DNA of 64,000 nucleotides, taken from contig JALONG010000023.1 in the NCBI GenBank assembly GCA_025455065.1, positions 38,203-102,202 on the forward strand. Reading direction: 5' to 3'. Below the pieces are notes generated by a model, which ran no database searches, was not told the origin of the DNA, and saw only the letters and a program-made list of their open reading frames with translations. Positions 1 to 8,721 of the stretch are shown one piece after another (positions within the stretch are counted from its first letter, which is position 1; every line of letters starts with the position of its first letter). Origin of the DNA: Candidatus Kapaibacterium sp. GTDB taxonomy: Bacteria; Bacteroidota; Ignavibacteria; Kapaibacteriales; UBA4661. The position numbers and the translations under genes were made by a program.

Positions 1-1033
1 TAGCGGACAGGGCGTTTACAGTAGTGATTCTCAATCCATTATTCGCAACAGTCCACGATTTGCCGTTATCGGTAGAGCGTAATATCCCATCTAGTCCCCC
101 TGCAAAGATTGTGCTGCCGCTTACGATGATATTACCAACTCTATCCGCCAAGCCCGTATGGATAGGAGTCCATGATGCGCCATTATTCGTAGAAAAAAAT
201 AATGTACCGTTTCTTGTGGTTGCAAGCAGAGTGTTACCGATTATTGCGAAAGAAGTGGCAAGAAAATTCACATTGAATAATGTCCACGATGTACCATTGT
301 CGGTAGAACGAAGTATCCCGCCGGGGACAGCAGCAAAAAGTATGTTGTCTTTTACTGCAAGAGACTGAATAAAAAATGATGCCCCAAAGGGTCTATTTGG
401 TGGAACTCGAACAGCGATCCACGTTGCGCCATCATCGGTAGAGCGAAATATACTGCCGCTATTTGTCCCTGCAAAAACAGCGCTGTCGCTCGCAATGAGA
501 GCCGACACGCTCAGATCGGTTAATCCCGTGTTTACAACAGTCCACGATGCACCCTTATTCGTAGAGCGATGGATTCCTCTATTGGTTACTGCAAACAGAG
601 TGTTGCCTTTTGCGGTTAAAGAATAAACTATCGGGCTTGTTAATCCTGTGCTTGCATCTACCCACGATTCACCATTATTATCGGAACGAGAAATACCTCT
701 TCCCGTTGCCGCAAAAAGACTGCCACCACTTGCTAAAAGTGCGGCAATGGCTCCACCCATCGGCAGCCCCGTATTTACCGCAACCCATGATGCGCCGTTG
801 TCCGTAGAACGAAAGATCCCTCTTCCCCACCATGTCCCCGCGAAAATGCTTGTACCTGATACCGCAAAGGAGCTAATATACCCGCCCTCCGGTCCATTCG
901 TCTGCTCCCAGACCATATCCGGCTGTGTTTGCGCATGGCTGTTTATCGGAAAACAACACCACAGCCATAACATGGAAAGTGCAGAGCATACAACAGGCAG
1001 GATAAGGCGCGAGAAGGGAAATAATGAACGCAT
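1..1033 (-). CDS. Secreted BNR/Ycf48-like beta-propeller protein, 3' end outside window
   Basis: The reading frame opens with ATG at 1033 and stays open to the left edge, so the C-terminus is missing. Residues 1-34 form a signal peptide (Arg/Ser n-region, Leu/Val/Cys-rich core, cleavage expected after SHA). The rest is a series of about 45-residue repeats carrying the BNR/Asp-box signature (STDNGASW, STNKGASW and variants) alternating with short G/S-rich strands, the pattern of sialidase-like or Ycf48-like propellers. It follows the double-OmpA gene by about 107 bp on the same strand. The 14992-19053 protein has the same signal-peptide style and the same opening after cleavage (QTQPDMVWEQ against QTLPDLVWER), so the missing 3' part probably encodes Ig-like repeats and a T9SS sorting domain as in that paralogue; this is inference. 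No catalytic function can be assigned. Confidence 0.8.
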   Translation of the reverse strand, partial: MRSLFPFSRLILPVVCSALSMLWLWCCFPINSHAQTQPDMVWEQTNGPEGGYISSFAVSGTSIFAGTWWGRGIFRSTDNGASWVAVNTGLPMGGAIAALLASGGSLFAATGRGISRSDNNGESWVDASTGLTSPIVYSLTAKGNTLFAVTNRGIHRSTNKGASWTVVNTGLTDLSVSALIASDSAVFAGTNSGSIFRSTDDGATWIAVRVPPNRPFGASFFIQSLAVKDNILFAAVPGGILRSTDNGTSWTLFNVNFLATSFAIIGNTLLATTRNGTLFFSTNNGASWTPIHTGLADRVGNIIVSGSTIFAGGLDGILRSTDNGKSWTVANNGLRITTVNALSA

Positions 1034-1140
1034 AGTATTGAAGGAAAAAGATGATAATTTTTGTGCTATGAGCATTTTCTTTGTGAGGCTGATAGATGCT
1101 TGTGTTTTTGTTATCCTTGACAAAAATATGTTGAATATCA

Positions 1141-3417
1141 TTACCATTTTCCTTCCAACGGCAAGCGCATATCCACGCGCACAAACCGATTGTAAAAGCG
1201 CCCTTCGGGAAGTGTGTTGTCGTGCAGTTCGGAGATGCCCTTTCCAGCTACGTCCATAGATTCTGCGCCGATAAGTTGTGCAATGGTCGCCGCACGCTCG
1301 GTCGAAAGTTTTTGGTTGAGTTCCGCATTGCCGCGTGTGTCGGTGTAGCCCGTTATGCTCAGGAAAGAATGCGGCACTATCTGACGGCGAATATCGCCCA
1401 CAATGCGCCGAACACGAGTATCTAAGGCAATCAGCGTCGAAGATAAATTAAAGCAAAACACCCAATAGGAGCCAATCCGCACATCGGGTAAATTCAACGC
1501 CCGTTTTTTCTCAACCGTCAGCACTTCCACATTCACGCGCCCGCTTGCGGTGCTGCTTTGGAGTGCATCGCTGGCGGTAAGCGTTATGTCGAGTGGTGTT
1601 TCGGTGAGGCTTAATTTCGTTGGTGTGCCACGTGCAAGCGCTGTCAGGCTGCTATTTTCTGTTTCCGCATTTCCATTACGATCGCCTTTTGCCAAGTCCC
1701 AATCCAACGTCGTTGTTGAGGAAGGCGTACCTGTTCCCTTGAATATCGTATAAATACTTGTGTCTTGGCGAATACTCGCATTCCACGACAGCACTGGGCG
1801 CGGTGATTGCACTTCGGGTTGAATGGCGAGAACAGGCGGCTGCACGGTGCGCAAAATGTATTCGTAGCGGAGTTCGGCAAAAATTTCGGGTTCATTTGAC
1901 TGGATTTCCACCATCCGATTTTCTTCCGCATCAATAGTCTCGGTAAGCCCTTTCGCGCCGCCCGACTTTGTTGTCATGCGGCTTGCAGCAATGTTCCACA
2001 CAGTTTGCAAATACTCTTTCACGGTTTCGGCGCGTTGCAATGGCAAGGATTTATCAGCGCGTTCACGGGCAACGTCGGTGTACCCTATGAGTGTCAGCCG
2101 TGCCGTAGGATTTTTCTGCATCCGATAACCCACGATATTCAGCAAATGGTAATACGCATCCAATTCATGGTCTTTGGCAAAGGTAGAAGCAATCAAGCCT
2201 TGGGGCGTGAAGGTCATCTGTTCTTCTGGTGTCAGGCGTTTGTAGCGTCCCAACAGCGTGGAGGAATGTTCATCAAAAAAGATGTACGGCAGCAAAAACC
2301 GCGACGACGATGCGAGAAATTCTTCGATTTTCAGCGTTGGCGTGAGTACGCGCTTGCCACTTGATTCTACGCCTTCAATGGAAGCAATCTTGACGCGAAG
2401 CGGCTCATTTTCTGAGGCTTTAGGCTTACTATCAGACTGCGCTATGACAGGTCGGTCAGTATTTTGAGGAAGAGGCGCTGGCGGCACAAGCTCTGGAGTG
2501 ATTGGCGTGAGTACGGGTTTTTCAGGGGCAAACTTGAGCGCAACGCCAGCACGGACGGCGCTTACACGCCAAAAGGCAGATTGGTTGGCGGCAGCACGAA
2601 GATTATCGTTAATATCGTTCAAAGCAAATGAATAAAAAACCTCCGGAGCAAGGATAAATGCGCCATCGGGGGTAATCGGTATTTCCCACGACGTGCCGAG
2701 CGTGAGTGCGGAAACAATGCGACTGCCAAAAGCCGAGCCACCCAAAGTTCTCTCTGCTACATTCTCCGATGCAGCCTTCAAAGCCGCATCAATCGGCGTT
2801 CCGTCAAGTGAGCGGAGACTACGACGTTGCGTAAGATTTCCACTCAGATAGGTGGAAAACGAAATACCACCCATGAGTGTTAGATTTAACCCTTCGTGGT
2901 GCCACGCCAACAGTGGCTCTGCGCCAAGAAAAACGGAGTTTGTTTGGAGGGAAAAATCAATCACACCATTCGGAACGGACACTCCCGGCAGGGGATACCG
3001 CAATGAAGAAGCGTAAGCAGCCGCAAACGACCGTGCATTCAGCCGTACCGCCAGCCCAAGCCACGTTCCTACGCTTTCATAAAACGGGATTTCACCCAAA
3101 AGCCCAATATTCCACGTGAGCGGATTTTCGGTGAGATTCATCGTTGTGAGTTCGTCCAGATAAGGGACTTGCACATAATCGGCATTTGCCAATCCCAGAA
3201 ATTGCGCGGCTTGTAGCGACCAACCAACCTGTCCGTACACACCCAAGCGCGTATTGGTACGCTGTGCAGGGGTTGTCTGATAGAACGTCGTAGAGGGTGA
3301 AGGTTGAGAAGGTATTTCTTGAGCAAACGAAGAAACGCAGAAATACAATGCCATACACAAAATGGAGAGGAGATTGCGGCGATTCCCAATGGAATGCACT
3401 TTCAGTAAAGTACACAT
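1141..3417 (-). CDS. Outer-membrane protein with two OmpA-like domains
   Basis: I chose ATG at 3417 because it is followed directly by a clean signal peptide ending at SSFAQ; an in-frame start further upstream only adds basic residues. The N-terminal half (to about residue 310) has the alternating aromatic/Gly pattern of an outer-membrane beta-barrel (GVYGQVGW and similar). A Pro-rich linker follows. Then come two OmpA-type peptidoglycan-binding domains: the first around the GYTDVARE motif with RAETVKEYL, the second around GYTDTRGN with STERAATIAQLIG, ending in LPEGRFYNRFVRVD. Such proteins anchor the outer membrane to peptidoglycan; two OmpA-like domains in one chain is unusual. The protein is a full-length paralogue of the 19124-21409 product and, like it, is followed by a BNR propeller gene, suggesting a two-gene envelope unit. 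Confidence 0.8.
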   Translation of the reverse strand: MCTLLKVHSIGNRRNLLSILCMALYFCVSSFAQEIPSQPSPSTTFYQTTPAQRTNTRLGVYGQVGWSLQAAQFLGLANADYVQVPYLDELTTMNLTENPLTWNIGLLGEIPFYESVGTWLGLAVRLNARSFAAAYASSLRYPLPGVSVPNGVIDFSLQTNSVFLGAEPLLAWHHEGLNLTLMGGISFSTYLSGNLTQRRSLRSLDGTPIDAALKAASENVAERTLGGSAFGSRIVSALTLGTSWEIPITPDGAFILAPEVFYSFALNDINDNLRAAANQSAFWRVSAVRAGVALKFAPEKPVLTPITPELVPPAPLPQNTDRPVIAQSDSKPKASENEPLRVKIASIEGVESSGKRVLTPTLKIEEFLASSSRFLLPYIFFDEHSSTLLGRYKRLTPEEQMTFTPQGLIASTFAKDHELDAYYHLLNIVGYRMQKNPTARLTLIGYTDVARERADKSLPLQRAETVKEYLQTVWNIAASRMTTKSGGAKGLTETIDAEENRMVEIQSNEPEIFAELRYEYILRTVQPPVLAIQPEVQSPRPVLSWNASIRQDTSIYTIFKGTGTPSSTTTLDWDLAKGDRNGNAETENSSLTALARGTPTKLSLTETPLDITLTASDALQSSTASGRVNVEVLTVEKKRALNLPDVRIGSYWVFCFNLSSTLIALDTRVRRIVGDIRRQIVPHSFLSITGYTDTRGNAELNQKLSTERAATIAQLIGAESMDVAGKGISELHDNTLPEGRFYNRFVRVDMRLPLEGKW

Positions 3418-3522
3418 TGCATTCAATGACTTAAAAATGAGAGATATTGATCTATTTCTGCAAATATACACAAAGCGTTGATTTCTAAAGCCTTTTGAAT
3501 TCACGAGTTGCTGCCATAGTTA

Positions 3523-4287
3523 TTATGAATTTGAGGTGTAATCACGGATGAACGCTCGCGTCATAGATGCGTACATTCCCTTGGTTTGATATTCGTGGAA
3601 TAAACGGTTAATTCTCTCAATCCTAGAGAGATTCTCTGGTGTTGGATTATCCAAGTATGTGTCTCGCGCCTCAAGAAGCGTTTGTATGGTTTGCAAATGT
3701 AATATCTGGGCTTTGCGAATCTTAGCCTCTCTTTTACGCAAACCTAAAATCGAAATTGTGGCTTCACCTTTGGCGTTTCCATTGATTGCGTAGGGAGTTC
3801 TACCCCGAAAACCCAAGAAATCTTCAGGGTTATCGAAGGTAGGGTGAATCAAGAGCGGCTCTTCATCATGAACGCTGTCATGGTGAGAAAGCGCCCTTTT
3901 TGTCGGGTCAGCAAGGGGAAAAAGGTTTTTCTTGAAAGAGCGATTGCAATATTCGCACGAAAGAAAGAGATTATCCCAATCATAGGCAAGCCAGTAATAG
4001 CCCGGATAGTGCGGAGCATCTCCTTCTTGCTGTTGCCAAAAGGCTTTGGGGCGAAAATGCTCAACGTCGCCGTTACAGCCGAGCAGGGGTGTCTCGCAAA
4101 AAGCACATTTGCCATGCTGAACAATGCTGAGAATTGCTCGAACGGTTAGACTGCCGTATATTTTTCCATCGAAAGGAAAGAATTGCTTCGCTCTTCGTTG
4201 CTGAGGTGTGGAAGAATCATATTGCTTGCAGTGTTCAAGGGCTTTTGCTGTGCCATCGGTAAGAAGAATAGCTGGTGCAGGGGGCTT
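3523..4287 (-). pseudogene. PtuB-like HNH endonuclease (TIGR02646-like) without a usable start codon
   Basis: Translating the minus strand by hand gives about 254 continuous residues beginning KPPAPAILLTDGTAK, with zinc-binding Cys pairs (GKCAFCE, SCEYCN) and an HNH-type core (GDVEHFRPK, then YYWLAYDWDNLFLS). This is the layout of the HNH nucleases that partner AAA ATPases in Septu/PtuAB and some retron systems. The family usually begins with Met and three or four residues before KPP. Here a 116-bp palindromic repeat ends exactly at this point and the frame has no ATG, GTG or TTG until a TTG at 3852, downstream of the catalytic core. An ATG inside the repeat (4292-4294) would give M-Y-K-P-P only if one T (4288) were absent. 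I infer a gene disabled or altered by repeat insertion. The downstream part is intact to its stop. Confidence 0.65.
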
Positions 4288-4289
4288 AG

Positions 4290-4405
4290 TACATTGTTCT
4301 TAAAATAAACCATTATTAAAAAACAAGTATTTAAGCCACTTTGATTTTGTCATGCCGCATAAATGCTTGATTAAAAATAACTACTTTAAATTAAGAATGA
4401 CACAC
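4290..4405. repeat. Palindromic MITE-like repeat, copy 1
   Basis: This 116-bp element is about 85% identical to the element at 57829-57942. It reads TACATTGTTCTT at the left and ends AAGAATGACACAC at the right. The two arms pair along most of their length (CAAGTATTTA against TAAATGCTTG, GTTATT-like against AATAAC), so the whole element folds as one long imperfect hairpin. Both copies are flanked by TTAG on each side (here 4286-4289 and 4406-4409), which could be a 4-bp target duplication or a target preference. The right-hand TTAG supplies the stop codon of the ATPase gene; the left edge abuts the HNH gene whose start is missing. No coding capacity. Confidence 0.75.
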
Positions 4406-5845
4406 TTAGGAATGTGTACCATTGGCAGTGCGTTTTTTCTTGGATTTTGCTGTTTGTTCAATTTTTGAGCCTGCACCATTTGCCTTGCCTTTCAGTAACT
4501 CTGCTGCCTCCCGAATAAGAGCCATAGCTTCGCTGTCGCTTGGGTTTGACGTGATTGGGATTACTCCAATTTCTTGCTCAATCTTTTTCAGTCGCTTTTG
4601 CTCTTCTGCGCTCAGATGAGGTTTTACTTGAAGCGACTCCTGTTCACGCATAAGCTCTTCTGTTCTTGGCGAATAAAGAGCTTCTAAGCCAAAAGCATCG
4701 CTGGCGAGAAGTAAATCCACAGTGAGATTGCGGTCAATACGCACGTTCTGGTCAATCACAACATGGTCGCCCTCGCGCCGAAGCAGGACGATATTGGCAT
4801 TCACATCCTGCGCAGCCTGCACCACAAGCGGGCTGTGGGCGGTTACGATGAACTGCGTCTTGGGAAATTGCTTCGTCAGAAAGCCGATTATTTCTCGCTG
4901 CCAGCGCGGGTGCAGGTGCAGATCCAGTTCGTCCACCAGCACAATAGCAGGTTCCTTGAGAGGCTGCGGGCTGTCGGGGTAACGTTCCACCATGCGGGCG
5001 GCGAAATCCACAATCCACGCAATCATGGTTTGATAGCCCAAGCCCAAGGATTCAAGCGGTACCCAGCCGTCGGGGGTATGGAAAGTTACTTCTACGCCGG
5101 ATATTCCGCTTTCGACAATGGCAAGGCGCATGGCATTAACTTCAGGCAGTAAGCCACTTGTAAGCAAGGATTCTATTTTTTTGAAGCGCTTGGAATGAAT
5201 ATTGGGTTGTGGGGACATTGAAGCCGCAAGTTTCAAGTTGCGAAGCCATTCAGCAACGTTGATTAATTCTGATTTTGAGTCAAAAAGAGATTTTGCTGAA
5301 TCGTTAATTCTGTATTCTTCCCAGGGATTTGTGCCTATGTGCCGTTTGGCACCATAACCGTAAATAGCAAAACTATTCATCCATGAGGAGAATAATTCTA
5401 CTTTAGGAGTTAGCGTTATTCCTAGCAGAGTGAGTCCGGGTAAAACGCTACGATGATAATTGACTTGATTTTTTACTAATTCTTTCAGGGCAGTAAATTT
5501 TGTTTCCAAAATGCCCATTGTCCGATTTCTGTTCAGCGTTCTTCTAAATGTAAGAATATTTCTTCTAAATGTTGGCTCAAAGAAAATTTGATTATTGTCA
5601 TCTCTTATGAGAAATTCCGGCTCCAACATCGCCAAAAGCTGCAACAACGTCGTTTTCCCCGTCCCATTCTCACCCAAAATCACCGTCCACCGCGCTGCAT
5701 TGCCCTTGCCGTCCGACAAATCCAGCGTTTGTTTATCGGCAAAGCAGCGAATATTTTCCAGCGTGAGCGAGTAGAAATAGGGCGCGTCGGCGGGAAGAGG
5801 GGCAGTGGGTTGAAATGCTTTGGGAGGTGTGGTTTTCTTTGCCAT
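4406..5845 (-). CDS. PtuA-like AAA/ABC-type ATPase (Septu-like defence)
   Basis: A 479-residue ATPase of the RecF/SMC-like AAA_15/AAA_21 group. Walker A is GENGTGKTT at residues 58-66, the signature-like region is LGLGYQTMI, Walker B with catalytic Glu is IVLVDELDLHLHP, and the switch His is in VTAHSP. A charged C-terminal tail is Lys-rich. Length and domain order fit PtuA, the ATPase that, with the HNH nuclease PtuB, forms the Septu antiphage system; the HNH remnant directly downstream supports this. Related ATPases also occur in retron effectors and as OLD-like proteins, but no reverse transcriptase or TOPRIM domain is present. Its last residues and stop codon touch the palindromic repeat, so the native C-terminus may have been altered by a few residues. 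Whether it functions without its nuclease is unknown. Confidence 0.65.
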   Translation of the reverse strand: MAKKTTPPKAFQPTAPLPADAPYFYSLTLENIRCFADKQTLDLSDGKGNAARWTVILGENGTGKTTLLQLLAMLEPEFLIRDDNNQIFFEPTFRRNILTFRRTLNRNRTMGILETKFTALKELVKNQVNYHRSVLPGLTLLGITLTPKVELFSSWMNSFAIYGYGAKRHIGTNPWEEYRINDSAKSLFDSKSELINVAEWLRNLKLAASMSPQPNIHSKRFKKIESLLTSGLLPEVNAMRLAIVESGISGVEVTFHTPDGWVPLESLGLGYQTMIAWIVDFAARMVERYPDSPQPLKEPAIVLVDELDLHLHPRWQREIIGFLTKQFPKTQFIVTAHSPLVVQAAQDVNANIVLLRREGDHVVIDQNVRIDRNLTVDLLLASDAFGLEALYSPRTEELMREQESLQVKPHLSAEEQKRLKKIEQEIGVIPITSNPSDSEAMALIREAAELLKGKANGAGSKIEQTAKSKKKRTANGTHS

Positions 5846-5940
5846 TGGAGTTGTGTCAAAAGTTGGAGGAAGAAGAGCAATTTGCGAAAAAAAAACCGTT
5901 TGTTGAAATCAAAAGAATTTTCAGGTAACGCTATCCGCCT

Positions 5941-5967
5941 TCGGACGCACCTGTCCGATTTCGGACA
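5941..5967 (+). promoter_or_regulatory. Palindromic upstream activator site candidate for the NtrC-type regulator
   Basis: TGTCCGA-TT-TCGGACA (5952-5967) is a perfect 7-bp inverted repeat, and a further half site TCGGAC begins at 5941. It lies about 55 bp before the -24 element of the sigma-54-like promoter, roughly 85 bp before the expected transcription start, which is the usual distance for an NtrC-family activator. The regulator encoded in the same operon (11928-13352) is the obvious candidate to bind it. This is inference from position and symmetry. Confidence 0.5.
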
Positions 5968-6021
5968 ATTCTGATAAACACCAAAACCACAGAGGTCGCA
6001 TAAAATCTTGATAGTAGGTTT

Positions 6022-6037
6022 TGGCACGGCATTTGGC
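6022..6037 (+). promoter_or_regulatory. Sigma-54-type -24/-12 promoter candidate
   Basis: TGGCAC-N5-TTGGC matches the consensus TGGCAC-N5-TTGC at every conserved position except one inserted or substituted G at the -12 element. The spacing is right, it is intergenic, and an NtrC-family activator is encoded in the operon it would drive. Its location also shows that the long open frame reading through it is not coding there and that the first gene starts at 6084. Confidence 0.5.
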
Positions 6038-6083
6038 TGTATCTGTTCAAAAGCGAAACATCCCATTATTTTTTCAAAGCAGA

Positions 6084-7346
6084 ATGGACAGAGAACTTTC
6101 CACCCAAGCACAGCTGCAATACCGCATGAAATCTCTTGCGAAGGTTGTTGTGCCGCTCATCATTATTGGTGCAGTTGCCGTGTATGCAGGTGGGTTACTG
6201 GCTCCGAGCCTTGAATCCAATCGCCTTCGCACAGCAACCGTTCAAGAAGGCGGCATCGAAGGCACGATTGAGGCTTCGGGCGTGGTTGTGCCGGAATTTG
6301 ATGCCGTTATGACTTGTCCCGTTGAAGCAAGGGTGCTGCGCATCGTTAAACGAGTGGGAGACAGCGTTGAGCGCGGGGAAGCGCTTCTGGACTTGGATGT
6401 ACGCGGCGCGGAACTTGCACTCGAAAAACTCACGGACAATATCGCCCTCAAACGCAATGCCGCCGCGCAACTGAAAGCCACGCTCACCGCGAAATTACAA
6501 CAACTCGAAAATTCCATACGGATAAAACGGCGTGAAATCGAATCTGACAGCAATGCGGTGGAGCAGAATCGCAAACTGTTCGATAAGGGATATTTGTCCG
6601 CAGGAGAATTGCAAAAGTTCATCATTCAAGCCAAAAAGTCGCAAGACGAACTGGACGCTCTTTTGAAGGATTTCCGCAATGCCGAGATTTCCTCAGGTTT
6701 GCAGCAAGAAGGTGTTGCATTGGAAATGGCAATTTTGCAAAAAGATAAATCGCAATCCGAGCGTGAACTGCTTCAAGCAAGTACCAAAGCAGAGCAGAAA
6801 GGCGTTGTAACGTGGATAATTCAAACTGTCGGCGCTGGGGTTCGCAAAGGCGAAATGATAGCGCGTGTGGCAGACTTGTCGTCGTACCGCATAGATGCTA
6901 CTGTTTCGGAGGTTCACCGCAATCGAATTGCTGTTGGTATGCCCGTATATGCAAGCGTTGGTGCGGGTGCGGAAAAACTTCGCGGTTTTATCACAGGAGT
7001 ACAGCCTTCGGTAGAAAACGGCACGGTAAAATTTACCGTTGCCTTGCAAGCAAGTTCCCATGCGAATTTGAAGCCGAATATGCGGGTGGATATTGGTGTT
7101 ATTATTGCGCAGTATGCAAAGGCTCTGATTCTCAAACGCGGAGCATATTTTCACGGTGAAGGTGCGACCGATGTGTTTGTTGTTCGCACCGAAGGAACAT
7201 CCCGGTATGCCGTCAAGACTCGCGTTGTTCTTGGTACGACGAACAGCGAGATGTGTGAGATACGAAGCGGCTTGCAGAAGGGCGATGTGGTTGTGTTGAA
7301 TGATATGAAAGACTTTCAGCATAACAATGACATTCTCATCAAATAA
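6084..7346 (+). CDS. Periplasmic membrane fusion protein of a MacAB-like exporter (HlyD/MacA family)
   Basis: 420 residues starting at ATG 6084; upstream codons overlap the sigma-54-like promoter and are excluded. One membrane anchor lies at about residues 19-39 (VVVPLIIIGAVAVYAGG). Then come the split biotinyl/lipoyl-like domain (VEARVLRIVKRVGDSVERGEAL region), a long alpha-helical hairpin (about 110-240, heptad Leu/Glu/Lys), the second lipoyl half, a beta-barrel (ITGVQPSVENGTVKF) and a membrane-proximal domain ending DILIK. In tripartite efflux pumps such a protein bridges the inner-membrane permease to a TolC-like outer-membrane channel; no TolC gene is in the window. It is followed by the ATPase and two permeases of the same pump on the same strand. 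Substrate unknown. Confidence 0.85.
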   Translation: MDRELSTQAQLQYRMKSLAKVVVPLIIIGAVAVYAGGLLAPSLESNRLRTATVQEGGIEGTIEASGVVVPEFDAVMTCPVEARVLRIVKRVGDSVERGEALLDLDVRGAELALEKLTDNIALKRNAAAQLKATLTAKLQQLENSIRIKRREIESDSNAVEQNRKLFDKGYLSAGELQKFIIQAKKSQDELDALLKDFRNAEISSGLQQEGVALEMAILQKDKSQSERELLQASTKAEQKGVVTWIIQTVGAGVRKGEMIARVADLSSYRIDATVSEVHRNRIAVGMPVYASVGAGAEKLRGFITGVQPSVENGTVKFTVALQASSHANLKPNMRVDIGVIIAQYAKALILKRGAYFHGEGATDVFVVRTEGTSRYAVKTRVVLGTTNSEMCEIRSGLQKGDVVVLNDMKDFQHNNDILIK

Positions 7347-7415
7347 CAAGATAAACCTTCGCTCAATGAGAAACAATGAACAAGCAACATTTTTGATTAC
7401 TTTTTCACAAACAAT

Positions 7416-8132
7416 ATGACAACCATCCACCAACCTAGTGTTTTAGCGCTGACCGGCGTTGAAAAAGTCTATCGGACAGACAAATTAGAAACGCTTGCTT
7501 TGTCGAACATTAACCTCACGATTGCCGCAGGAGAATTTGTTTCCATCATGGGACCAAGCGGTTCGGGAAAAAGTACACTCTTGAATATCCTTGGTTTGCT
7601 GGATGTTCCTTCGCAGGGTGGAGTGGCATTGCATGGAAAAAACGTAGAAAACTTCAGCGATAAGGAACTTGCTGTAATTCGGAATCAAGAAATCGGCTTT
7701 GTATTTCAGTCGTTTCATTTGGTGAATGATTTACGCGTGGTGGATAATGTCGAAATTCCGCTCCTGTATCGAAAAGGTTTGTCGGGTGCAGAACGGCGCA
7801 AAATGGCGCTTGAGGCGTTGGAAATGGTCGGACTGAGTTCACGCACGAAGCATTTCCCTTCCCAACTTTCGGGTGGGCAGCAGCAGCGCGTGGCGATTGC
7901 ACGAGCAATCGTCGGAAAGCCGCGCCTACTCTTGGCTGACGAGCCAACGGGGAACTTGGATAGCAAAATGGGCGATGAAATTATGAACATTCTGCACACC
8001 CTGAACACAAGCCACCATGCGACGATTGCAATGGTTACGCACGATGACCGCCTTGCCGCAGCGACTGACCGTATCATTCGTATTTTTGACGGGCATATTG
8101 TCAGCACCTCAGTTTTAAGCCATGCGGCGTAA
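7416..8132 (+). CDS. ABC transporter ATPase of the MacB/LolD type
   Basis: 238 residues with the complete nucleotide-binding domain: Walker A GPSGSGKST at 46-54, Q-loop in VFQSFHL, signature LSGGQQQR, Walker B LLLADEPTGNLD, and the switch His in MVTHDD. The LSGGQQQR plus ADEPTGNLD combination is typical of the MacB/LolD/FtsE group, which works with FtsX-type permeases. Here ATPase and permease are separate polypeptides, unlike E. coli MacB. It follows the membrane fusion gene by 69 bp; the permeases start at 8722, separated from it by an opposite-strand toxin-antitoxin pair. It would energise mechanotransmission across the inner membrane by ATP hydrolysis. Confidence 0.9.
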   Translation: MTTIHQPSVLALTGVEKVYRTDKLETLALSNINLTIAAGEFVSIMGPSGSGKSTLLNILGLLDVPSQGGVALHGKNVENFSDKELAVIRNQEIGFVFQSFHLVNDLRVVDNVEIPLLYRKGLSGAERRKMALEALEMVGLSSRTKHFPSQLSGGQQQRVAIARAIVGKPRLLLADEPTGNLDSKMGDEIMNILHTLNTSHHATIAMVTHDDRLAAATDRIIRIFDGHIVSTSVLSHAA

Positions 8133-8133
8133 G

Positions 8134-8395
8134 CTACCGTTTCTTGCGATAGACTTTGCTGCGATGCTCAATGTCAAGCACAATCACGGTTTTTGTACGG
8201 TCATCAACATCGTACAGAATGCGATATTCTCCAACGCGCAATCGAAAAAGCTCACCATCAGTGAGTTTCTTCGTTCCGTGTGGTTGGGGGGATTCCTTTC
8301 AACGCTTCAATCTGGTTGAGAACGCGCTCCACAACTGAATCTGGTAAGGAATCAAGTTGTTTTTCCGCCGAGTTTTTGAGTATGACGGTGTACAA
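8134..8395 (-). pseudogene. RelE/ParE-type toxin with a frameshift in a G6 tract
   Basis: The minus strand encodes a RelE-like toxin in two frames. The first half (TTG start at 8395, five bases after the antitoxin stop) reads LYTVILKNSAEKQLDSLP and on to LKGIPP; the second half (KKLTDGELFRLRVGEYRILY ... IEHRSKVYRKKR) continues in another frame to TAG at 8134. Removing one base from the run of six G at 8286-8291 joins them into a normal 86-residue RelE protein with the expected Arg/Tyr-rich C-terminal motif. Thus the toxin is inactive as written, or the tract is a sequencing error. The pair lies antisense inside the exporter operon. Confidence 0.75.
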
Positions 8396-8399
8396 TACA

Positions 8400-8621
8400 T
8401 TATCCGTTTTGTGTGCCAAGATTGCGCTTTTTGCGATACTCATCAAGGCTTACATCGCTTTCGTTACGCCGTTCACGTGCAATCGAAATGTCTCGCAAAT
8501 CCTCAGCAAACTCTGTATCGGACAATAATGCTTGCACAAAAGCTGTCCGTTCTTTTGAGGGTAATTGCTTGAAGGCGCTCATAAATACTTGCGCCGTTGG
8601 TGTATGCTGGTCGGCATTCAT
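8400..8621 (-). CDS. Antitoxin of the RelE-type module
   Basis: 73 residues from ATG 8621 (MNADQHTPTAQVF) to TAA at 8400. An N-terminal helical segment (FMSAFKQLPSKERTAFVQAL) is followed by an acidic/basic helix ending YRKKRN, typical of small antitoxins whose C-terminal part wraps the toxin. I cannot place it in a named antitoxin family with certainty. The toxin gene begins a few bases downstream, the usual antitoxin-first order. With the toxin frameshifted it may now act only as an orphan antitoxin or repressor. Confidence 0.55.
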   Translation of the reverse strand: MNADQHTPTAQVFMSAFKQLPSKERTAFVQALLSDTEFAEDLRDISIARERRNESDVSLDEYRKKRNLGTQNG

Positions 8622-8721
8622 CTGAATTGAAACGATTGGTGTGCAAAAGGTCAGTTGTACCGAAACTACATTTTTTTTAAGACACACAAGTTTGTCCAAA
8701 CTTCACAACCGAACATTCTCT

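Noticed and set aside
3849..4124. 91-codon minus-strand open frame in the HNH region
   Set aside because: It is out of frame with the zinc and HNH motifs, which read continuously in another frame.
3523..5845. Retron with PtuAB-type effector
   Set aside because: No reverse transcriptase or msr-msd-like region is present nearby.
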